From positions 1 to 6,688 of the forward strand of contig DPSD01000437.1 of the NCBI GenBank assembly GCA_003538495.1: a DNA stretch of 6,688 nt. Direction: 5' to 3'. Of this stretch, positions 1 to 4,938 are shown piece after piece (position 1 is the stretch's first letter; every line of letters starts with the position of its first letter). The DNA comes from Accumulibacter sp. (GTDB taxonomy: Bacteria > Pseudomonadota > Gammaproteobacteria > Burkholderiales > Rhodocyclaceae). A model generated the notes under the pieces. The model was given only the letters and a program-made list of their open reading frames with translations, did no database searches and had not been told where the DNA came from. A program made the translations under genes and the position numbers.

Positions 1-507
1 GCCGACTGGCTGTTCATCGGCGAAGGACCGGGGGCCGAAGAAGACGCGCGCGGCGAGCCTTTCGTCGGGCCGGCCGGCCAGCTGCTTGATGCGATGCTGG
101 CGGCGATCGATCTGCGACGCGGCAAGAACGTCTATATCGCCAACGCGGTGAAGTGCCGCCCGCCGGGAAATCGCACCCCGGAGGCTGCCGAGATGGCCAC
201 TTGCGCGCCCTACCTGCAGCGCCAGATCGCGCTGATCCGCCCCCGGTTGATCGTCCTCCTGGGCCGTGCGGCGGCGCACTCGGTCCTCGGCGAGACGGGC
301 TCGCTGGCCAGTTTGCGGGGCAAACCTTTCGCCTACCGGGGAACGGACAGCGCCGGCGCCGGCATCCCGGTGGTGGTCAGCTATCATCCTGCCTATCTGT
401 TGCGTACCATGTCCGACAAGGCCAAGGCCTGGGAAGACCTGTGCCGCGCCCGCGCGTTGCTGCGTGCCGCCAAATCGGACGAACCGGCGGAACCGCCATC
501 GCTCTGA
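1..507 (+). CDS. Family-4 uracil-DNA glycosylase, C-terminal part (5'-truncated by window edge)
   Basis: Removes uracil from DNA as the first step of base-excision repair; family 4 enzymes carry a [4Fe-4S] cluster. The frame is open from base 1 and ends at TGA 505-507, giving 168 residues. Visible hallmarks, counting from the first codon, are the active-site segment GEGPGAEED (codons 7-15) followed by GEPFVGPAGQLL, the second cysteine pair of the cluster as C-x15-C (codons 52 and 68, in KCRPPGNR and ATCAPYL), the segment RPRLIVLLGRAAA, and the late motif SYHPAYLLR with its histidine at codon 129. The N-terminal part, which should hold the first two cluster cysteines, lies outside the window, so the real start is not visible; the ATG at 94 is internal. 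The tail after codon 150 is short and Ala/Glu/Pro-rich. It is followed 80 bp later by lemA on the same strand, with no obvious terminator between. The family assignment is secure; only the start is missing. Confidence 0.93.
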   Translation, partial: ADWLFIGEGPGAEEDARGEPFVGPAGQLLDAMLAAIDLRRGKNVYIANAVKCRPPGNRTPEAAEMATCAPYLQRQIALIRPRLIVLLGRAAAHSVLGETGSLASLRGKPFAYRGTDSAGAGIPVVVSYHPAYLLRTMSDKAKAWEDLCRARALLRAAKSDEPAEPPSL

Positions 508-575
508 GTGCCTCGCGCCATCTTGAGAAATCGCTGACCGTCGCCATCTGGCCACCAGCCTGTTCATTTGCCTTG

Positions 576-582
576 AAGGAAG
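576..582 (+). promoter_or_regulatory. Ribosome binding site of lemA
   Basis: The purine-rich AAGGAAG lies five bases before the ATG at 588. It decides the start: the frame is open much further upstream, into the glycosylase gene, but only the ATG at 588 has a Shine-Dalgarno sequence and is followed by a lipoprotein signal peptide. Confidence 0.75.
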
Positions 583-587
583 CTGCC

Positions 588-1217
588 ATGCGCATCCGCC
601 TCATGACCCTCGTCATTGTCCTTTCCAGCCTGCTCTCCGGCTGCGGCTACAATACCTTCCAGACCGGTGACGAGGCGGTCAAGTCAGCTTGGGCCGAGGT
701 CATCAACCAGTATCAGCGGCGCGCCGACCTGGTCCCCAATCTGGTCAGCACCGTCCAGGGCTACGCCAGCCACGAAAAGGAAGTGCTGACCCAGGTGACA
801 CAGGCGCGCGCGCAGGTGGGCGGCATTCAGGCGACTCCGGAACTGGTCAATGATCCCGCCGCCCTGGCCAGGTTTCAGCAGGCGCAGGCCGGTCTGACGA
901 GCGCCCTGTCACGACTCCTGGTGGTCGCCGAGAATTATCCGCAGCTCAAGGCGGACACCGCCTTCCGCGACCTGCAGGCGCAACTGGAGGGGACCGAGAA
1001 CCGGATTGCGGTGGCCCGCAACCGCTACATCAAGTCGGTCGAAGCGTACAACGTCTCGGTGCGCACTTTCCCGAACAACCTGACGGCGATGATCTTCGGT
1101 TACAGCGTCAAGCCGAACTTCACGGTCGACAACGAGAAGGCGATCTCGACCGCACCGAAGGTCGATTTCTCGGCGCCGGCCGCCGCCGGCAAAAGCGCCC
1201 CGGCTCCCTCGTACTAG
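588..1217 (+). CDS. lemA: LemA family lipoprotein
   Basis: 209 residues. Residues 1-18 are a lipoprotein signal peptide (basic MRIR, hydrophobic core, lipobox LLSGC), with Cys19 as the predicted lipidated residue, so the protein is probably anchored in the envelope. The LemA domain follows from about residue 24 to 190 and is mainly helical. Its hallmark NQYQRRADLVPNLVSTVQGY continues into ASHEKEVLTQVTQARAQV, and later come VAENYPQLKA and ENRIAVARNRYIKSVEAYN. The end is a loose Ala/Pro/Ser tail after the family-typical APKVDFSAP. The biochemical role of LemA is not established. Genes of this family often sit next to TPM-domain genes, as here: the first TPM gene begins 24 bp downstream. Many LemA proteins keep an uncleaved N-terminal membrane helix, so a lipobox version is a modest variation. 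Family call is firm, function unknown. Confidence 0.93.
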   Translation: MRIRLMTLVIVLSSLLSGCGYNTFQTGDEAVKSAWAEVINQYQRRADLVPNLVSTVQGYASHEKEVLTQVTQARAQVGGIQATPELVNDPAALARFQQAQAGLTSALSRLLVVAENYPQLKADTAFRDLQAQLEGTENRIAVARNRYIKSVEAYNVSVRTFPNNLTAMIFGYSVKPNFTVDNEKAISTAPKVDFSAPAAAGKSAPAPSY

Positions 1218-1241
1218 CCGCATGCCAGCGCGTAGCCGCCG

Positions 1242-2114
1242 ATGACCACTATCTTCCTGCGGCTGCTGGCCTGGCAGCTGGCCGTTTTCCTGCAGTTCGG
1301 GGTCGGTTTCGCGTTCGGCGCGCAATTGCAGCCGATCCCGCCGCTGGGCGGGCGGGTCACCGACCTGACCGGCACCCTCGCCGCCGAGCAGCGGACGATG
1401 ATCGAAGCGAAGCTGGCCGCGTTCGAGCGTGCGAAGGGCGCGCAGGTCGCCGTACTGGTCGTTCCGACGGTACAACCCGAAGCCGTAGAGCAATACGCGC
1501 TGCGCGTCGTCGAGGCGTGGAAGCTGGGCCGGCAGGGAGTCGACGACGGCGCGCTGCTGCTGGTCGCCAGGGACGACCGGAAGCTGCGCATCGAGGTCGG
1601 CTACGGTCTCGAGGGCGCGCTGAACGATGCCACCGCGAAGCGCATCATCAGCGAAACGATCAGTCCGCGTTTCAAGCAAGGGGACTTTGCCGGCGGTATC
1701 GATGCCGGCGTCGACGCGATGCTCAAGGTGATCGGCGGCGAGCCGCTGCCGCCGCCACGGGCGGCGGCGAGCACGCCGACTGGCGGCCAGGAACCCTTCG
1801 AGACGCTGCTGATCGCCGGCTTCATCCTGGTGTTCGTCGTCGGGCGCGTGCTGCGCGCCATTTTCGGGCGTTTTCTGGCGGCTGCCATGATTGCCGTAGC
1901 CGCCGGAGTGATTGCTGCGATGCTGCTCTCGTCGCTGCTGGTGGCGGCGCTCGTCGGCCTGGTCGCCTTCCTTGCCGCGCTGTTTGCCGGAGTTCTGGGT
2001 CCCGTTGTCGGGTCTTCGCGCGGCGGGCCGTGGGGTGGTGGCGGGGGCGGCTCCGGCGGCTTTTCAGGGGGCGGCGGCCGTTTTGGCGGCGGCGGCGCTT
2101 CGGGAGGCTGGTGA
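1242..2114 (+). CDS. TPM-domain membrane protein with glycine-rich C-terminus (YgcG-like)
   Basis: 290 residues. Residues 1-26 form a signal peptide with a likely cut after AFG. The TPM domain spans about 37-162: it begins RVTDLTGTL, continues with KGAQVAVLVVPTVQPE, and contains VDDGALLLVARDDRKLRIEV and GYGLEGALNDATAKRII. A Pro/Ala/Thr linker (165-184) leads to hydrophobic stretches near 187-203 and 210-254 that look like two or three membrane segments. The last 31 residues are almost all Gly with Ser, Phe and Trp. The expected topology is an extracytoplasmic TPM domain with a membrane anchor behind it. TPM proteins have been linked to phosphatase-like folds and to photosystem II repair in plants; the role in this cluster is unknown. 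The start is fixed by an in-frame TAG at 1233-1235 and the first ATG at 1242. No Shine-Dalgarno is visible before it, so translation may be coupled to upstream reading. The stop overlaps the start of the next gene. Confidence 0.9.
   Translation: MTTIFLRLLAWQLAVFLQFGVGFAFGAQLQPIPPLGGRVTDLTGTLAAEQRTMIEAKLAAFERAKGAQVAVLVVPTVQPEAVEQYALRVVEAWKLGRQGVDDGALLLVARDDRKLRIEVGYGLEGALNDATAKRIISETISPRFKQGDFAGGIDAGVDAMLKVIGGEPLPPPRAAASTPTGGQEPFETLLIAGFILVFVVGRVLRAIFGRFLAAAMIAVAAGVIAAMLLSSLLVAALVGLVAFLAALFAGVLGPVVGSSRGGPWGGGGGGSGGFSGGGGRFGGGGASGGW
2019..2111 (+). repeat. Glycine-rich low-complexity coding tract
   Basis: This codes for residues 260-290 of the first TPM protein, a run of GGx units ending in GGW. 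Tails of this kind are common at the C-terminus of YgcG/TPM membrane proteins. The GGC/GGG-rich DNA explains the long proline-rich open frame on the opposite strand, which is not a gene. Confidence 0.8.
2102..2107 (+). promoter_or_regulatory. Ribosome binding site of the second TPM gene
   Basis: GGGAGG lies six bases before the ATG at 2114, inside the last codons of the preceding gene. It supports the ATG at 2114 over the much longer open frame that runs upstream through the first TPM gene. Confidence 0.7.
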
Positions 2115-2611
2115 TGCAATTGACAAGGCTCCTGCGGCACCTGCTGCTGCCCGACTGGTGGGTACTGCGCGCTTTCTCGCCGACGCTCCTGCGCCGCATC
2201 GAGCAGGCCGTCGCCGCCTCGGAATCGACGCATCTTGGCGAGTTGCGGGTGGTGGTCGAAGGCAACCTGCCGCTGCCGGGACTCTGGCGTGATCAAACGC
2301 CGCGCCAGCGCGCGATCGAGCTGTTCGCCCAGTTGGGAGTGTGGGACACGGCTTGCAACAGCGGCGTGCTGATCTATCTCCAACTGATCGACCGACGGGT
2401 CGAAATCGTCGCCGACCGGGGGATAGACGCCAGGGTCGGGGGAGAGTTCTGGCGCGGTGTCTGCCGGAAGGTGGAGAGCGCTTTTCAGGCTGGCGAGTTC
2501 GAACGCGGCACGCTACTGGCGCTGAACACGATTACGGAGGCGCTGCGTGAACACTTTCCCGCACCGGGCGAGAACCCGGACGAGCTGCCGAATGCGCCGC
2601 TGCTGCTCTAG
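2114..2611 (+). CDS. Small TPM-domain protein without signal peptide
   Basis: 165 residues. The start overlaps the stop of the previous gene by one base (TGATG), which implies translational coupling. Nearly the whole protein is one TPM domain: an N-terminal helix (about 24-36, LLRRIEQAVAASE), a strand with HLGELRVVVEG (40-50), TPRQRAIELFAQLGVWDT (62-79), the core GVLIYLQLIDRRVEIVADRG (84-103), and a helical end rich in Glu and Arg. There is no signal peptide or convincing membrane span; the Leu/Trp-rich first 20 residues might be a weak amphipathic membrane contact. The likely location is therefore the cytoplasm or the inner face of the membrane, opposite to its secreted neighbour. It is the third gene of a LemA/TPM/TPM cluster. 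Cysteines are present at 81 and 117. Function unknown; the domain call rests on resemblance to the neighbour and to the family. Confidence 0.85.
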   Translation: MQLTRLLRHLLLPDWWVLRAFSPTLLRRIEQAVAASESTHLGELRVVVEGNLPLPGLWRDQTPRQRAIELFAQLGVWDTACNSGVLIYLQLIDRRVEIVADRGIDARVGGEFWRGVCRKVESAFQAGEFERGTLLALNTITEALREHFPAPGENPDELPNAPLLL

Positions 2612-2621
2612 CGCTGCGGCG

Positions 2622-2639
2622 GCAGCTTGCGGAAGCCGC
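2622..2639. terminator. Weak hairpin between convergent genes
   Basis: In the 36-bp gap between the stops of the second TPM gene and the Lrp gene, GCTT and AAGC pair around a four-base GCGG loop. Two more base pairs follow beyond a single mismatch. No T-run follows on either strand, so this is at best a weak bidirectional terminator and may be chance in GC-rich DNA. Confidence 0.25.
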
Positions 2640-2647
2640 GGACGCTT

Positions 2648-3169
2648 CTAGTCGTCGGCGTAGCGGACGCGCTGGCGCGGCTTGCTCGGCTGCGTCAGGT
2701 GACCCAGAGGCATGATGTGCGTCTGCTTCACGGTGTGCAGCGCGATACTGGTCTTGATGCGGGCGACGCCTGGCAAGCACAACATGCGCTTCATCATCAG
2801 CTCCGAGAACGCCGCCAGATCGGGGACGACGATCCGCAGCATGTAGTCGGCGTCGCCGCTGATCGAGAAGCAATCAAGGACTTCGGGCATCGCCGCGACC
2901 GCGGATTCGAAGGTCTCGCTGGCGGTGTCGCCATGGCTTTCGAGGATCACCTGGGCAAAGGCGGTAACCCCCAGTCCCAGCGCTGGCGGGGCGAGCAGGG
3001 CGACGTAACCGGCGATGATGCCGTCTTCTTCGAGGCGCTGGATGCGCCGGCTGATCTGCGACGCCGAGAGCTTGATCTGCTCGCCGAGCGTCGCGTTGGT
3101 GGCGTTTCCTTTGCGCTGCAGCGCTTCGAGCAGTGCAAGATCGTAGCGGTCGATGGTGATTTTTGACAT
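2648..3169 (-). CDS. Lrp/AsnC family transcriptional regulator
   Basis: 173 residues. Residues 4-62 form the AsnC-type winged helix-turn-helix: ITIDRYDLALLEALQRKGN, then the recognition helix SASQISRRIQRLEEDGII (35-52). The C-terminal RAM domain (about 66-150) has VTAFAQVILESH, SISGDADYMLRIVVPDL, LPGVARIKTSIALHTVKQT, and would bind an amino acid or related small ligand and drive oligomerization. A basic 18-residue tail follows. The ATG at 3169 was chosen; a TTG directly before it would add one residue, and neither has a clear Shine-Dalgarno. The gene is divergent from the phenylpyruvate/indolepyruvate decarboxylase with 119 bp between starts, so the decarboxylase gene is the obvious target, with an aromatic amino acid as a reasonable ligand guess. 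Lrp proteins also commonly control their own gene. Family firm; target and ligand inferred. Confidence 0.93.
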   Translation of the reverse strand: MSKITIDRYDLALLEALQRKGNATNATLGEQIKLSASQISRRIQRLEEDGIIAGYVALLAPPALGLGVTAFAQVILESHGDTASETFESAVAAMPEVLDCFSISGDADYMLRIVVPDLAAFSELMMKRMLCLPGVARIKTSIALHTVKQTHIMPLGHLTQPSKPRQRVRYADD

Positions 3170-3200
3170 CAATTGGCCGTTTCACGCATGAAGTGTGCGC

Positions 3201-3229
3201 AGTATAGGGGTTTTCGCCGCCATTTCCAA
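3201..3229 (-). promoter_or_regulatory. Sigma70-type promoter of the Lrp-family gene
   Basis: Read on the minus strand, TTGGAA (3229-3224; four of six consensus bases) is followed after exactly 17 bp by TATACT (3206-3201; five of six). The predicted RNA start is near 3194, giving a leader of about 25 bases. This is the best promoter match in the window. Confidence 0.55.
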
Positions 3230-3275
3230 TGCATCTTGCGCGGCATTGCTGTCATCATGTGGTCTTCCACTAGAC

Positions 3276-3280
3276 GGGAG
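3276..3280 (+). promoter_or_regulatory. Ribosome binding site of the decarboxylase gene
   Basis: GGGAG lies eight bases before the ATG at 3289 and supports that start, which also aligns with the usual N-terminus of the family. Confidence 0.65.
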
Positions 3281-3288
3281 AAATCGCG

Positions 3289-4911
3289 ATGAACCTCACG
3301 GAATCGCTGCTGCACGCGCTGAAAGCAAATGGCGCCCGGCAGATTTTCGGCATCCCTGGCGATTTTGCGCTGCCTTTTTTCAAGATTATCGAGGAATCAC
3401 GGATCCTGCCGCTGTACACCCTGTCGCACGAACCGGGCGTCGGTTTTGCTGCTGACGCGGCGGTCCGGATGGTCGGCGGGCTAGGCGTCGCGGCCGTCAC
3501 CTACGGTGCCGGCGCGCTGAACATGATCAACCCGGTGGCTGCGGCGTATGCCGAGAAGTCGCCGCTGGTGGTCCTTTCCGGCGGACCGGGCAAGAACGAG
3601 TCGAAGGCCGGTCTGCTGCTGCACCATCAGGCCAAGACGCTGGATTCACAGTTCCAGATTTTCCGGGAGATTACCTGCGACCAGTTGCGGCTTGATGACG
3701 CCGGGCGGGCGCCGGCCGGCATCGCCCGCGTCCTCGGCAATTGTCTGCGCTACTCGCGGCCGGTGTATATCGAACTGCCGCGCGACATGGTCGGCGAACC
3801 CTGTCAAGCGGTGCCGCCACTGCCCGTGTCGGCAGTCGATCAGGACGCGCTCGAGGCCTGCGTCGACGAGATTCGTGCGCGCCTGCAGCGGGCCAGCAGG
3901 CCGGCGTTGATGGTCGGTGTCGAGGTCCGTCGCTTCGGGCTCGAAGAGCGGGTGGCCGAGCTCGCTCGCCGACTTGGTCTGCCGGTGGTCACCAGTTTCA
4001 TGGGCCGCGGCCTGCTGGCCGATGCCGACGTCCCATTGATCGGCACCTACATGGGCGTTGCCGGTCTGCCCGAGGTGACCGAACTGGTCGAGAACTCGGA
4101 CGGGCTGTTCCTGCTCGGAGTGATCGTCTGCGATACCAACTTCGGCGTTTCGGCGAGCAAGATCGACTTGCGCAAGACGATTCAGGCACTCGATGAGCGG
4201 GTGACGATCGCCCACCATACTTACCCGCAGATTCCGCTGACGGCGCTGGTCGATCGGCTGCTGGAGCGCGTTCCTGCCGGCGAAGACGCTTATGCAATGA
4301 CGCCGCGCAGTTTCCCGCGCGGGATGGTCGCCGATCAGGCGACGCTGACGCCGACCGATATTGCCGCGGCGGTCAACGACCTGATGGCCGAACACGGCAA
4401 GCTGCCGATCGCCTCGGACATTGGCGACTGCCTGTTTACCGCCATGGACATCGAACACACCGCGCTGGTCGCCCCGGGGTATTACGCGACGATGGGCTTC
4501 GGCGTGCCGGCAGGGCTGGGACTGCAGGCCGCGACCGGGCAGCGACCGCTGATCCTGGTCGGGGACGGGGCATTCCAGATGACGGGCTGGGAACTCGGCA
4601 ACTGCCAGCGCTACGGCTGGGATCCGATCGTCCTGGTGTTCAACAACGCCAGTTGGGAAATGCTGCGCACCTTCCAGCCGGAATCGTCGTTCAACGACCT
4701 CGGGCACTGGGGTTTCGCCGAAATGGCGGCCGGACTGGGTGGTGATGGCGTACGGGTGGGCAGCCGCGCCGAACTCAAGGCGGCGCTCGATCAGGCGGTA
4801 GCGACGCGCGGTCGCTTTCAGCTGATCGAGCTGACGATACCGCGGGGCGTCCTGTCGGCGACGCTGGCGCGCTTCGTGGCGGGAGTCAAGCAGCTCAATG
4901 CCGCAAAGTAG
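3289..4911 (+). CDS. ipdC: Thiamine-diphosphate-dependent phenylpyruvate/indolepyruvate decarboxylase
   Basis: 540 residues, complete. Decarboxylates aromatic 2-oxo acids (phenylpyruvate, indole-3-pyruvate) to the aldehydes, the step between transamination of Phe or Trp and formation of phenylacetate or indoleacetate. Domains: N-terminal pyrimidine-binding domain (about 1-165) with IFGIPGDFALPFF (Asp25), catalytic Glu48 in LSHEPGVGFAADAA, and the His112-His113 pair in LLLHHQ; central domain (about 190-330) with SFMGRGLLAD and the Asp282-Thr283 active-site loop; C-terminal diphosphate-binding domain with GDGAF (425-429) to FNNASWEM (451-458), the GDG-to-NN metal/cofactor motif. From memory it resembles the Azospirillum brasilense enzyme (IpdC/PPDC) throughout, including ASWEMLRTFQPES and the GVLSATLARFV end, rather than enterobacterial indolepyruvate decarboxylases. 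That enzyme prefers phenylpyruvate, so ppdC would be an equally fair name. No aminotransferase or aldehyde dehydrogenase is adjacent. Probably controlled by the divergent Lrp-family regulator. Confidence 0.93.
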   Translation: MNLTESLLHALKANGARQIFGIPGDFALPFFKIIEESRILPLYTLSHEPGVGFAADAAVRMVGGLGVAAVTYGAGALNMINPVAAAYAEKSPLVVLSGGPGKNESKAGLLLHHQAKTLDSQFQIFREITCDQLRLDDAGRAPAGIARVLGNCLRYSRPVYIELPRDMVGEPCQAVPPLPVSAVDQDALEACVDEIRARLQRASRPALMVGVEVRRFGLEERVAELARRLGLPVVTSFMGRGLLADADVPLIGTYMGVAGLPEVTELVENSDGLFLLGVIVCDTNFGVSASKIDLRKTIQALDERVTIAHHTYPQIPLTALVDRLLERVPAGEDAYAMTPRSFPRGMVADQATLTPTDIAAAVNDLMAEHGKLPIASDIGDCLFTAMDIEHTALVAPGYYATMGFGVPAGLGLQAATGQRPLILVGDGAFQMTGWELGNCQRYGWDPIVLVFNNASWEMLRTFQPESSFNDLGHWGFAEMAAGLGGDGVRVGSRAELKAALDQAVATRGRFQLIELTIPRGVLSATLARFVAGVKQLNAAK

Positions 4912-4938
4912 CGGAGTCGGTGGCGCCGGCGGAGCGGC

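Noticed and set aside
523..550. Possible lemA promoter (TTGAGA at 523-528)
   Set aside because: The -35-like box is good, but 16-17 bp downstream there is only ATCTGG, which is not a credible -10. A separate lemA promoter is possible but not supported.
909..1679. 256-codon minus-strand frame across lemA and the first TPM gene
   Set aside because: It spans two real genes and their gap, is Arg/Asp/Leu-rich without motifs, and is explained by codon bias.
1601..2383. Long proline-rich open frame on the minus strand
   Set aside because: It is the mirror of the glycine-rich tail and GC-rich codons of the TPM genes, has no family resemblance or ribosome binding site, and lies wholly antisense to well-supported genes.
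2627..3166. 179-codon plus-strand frame opposite the Lrp gene
   Set aside because: Shadow of the Lrp-family gene, whose helix-turn-helix and RAM domain are clear. The frame is rich in Arg, Asp and His without motifs.
3646..4707. 353-codon open frame on the minus strand inside the decarboxylase gene
   Set aside because: The decarboxylase is complete and motif-rich on the plus strand; the antisense frame has the biased composition typical of shadow frames in high-GC DNA and no recognizable domain.
4912..4938. Possible terminator between the convergent decarboxylase and lplT genes
   Set aside because: Only a four-base stem (GCCG/CGGC) is visible and there is no T-run on either strand.
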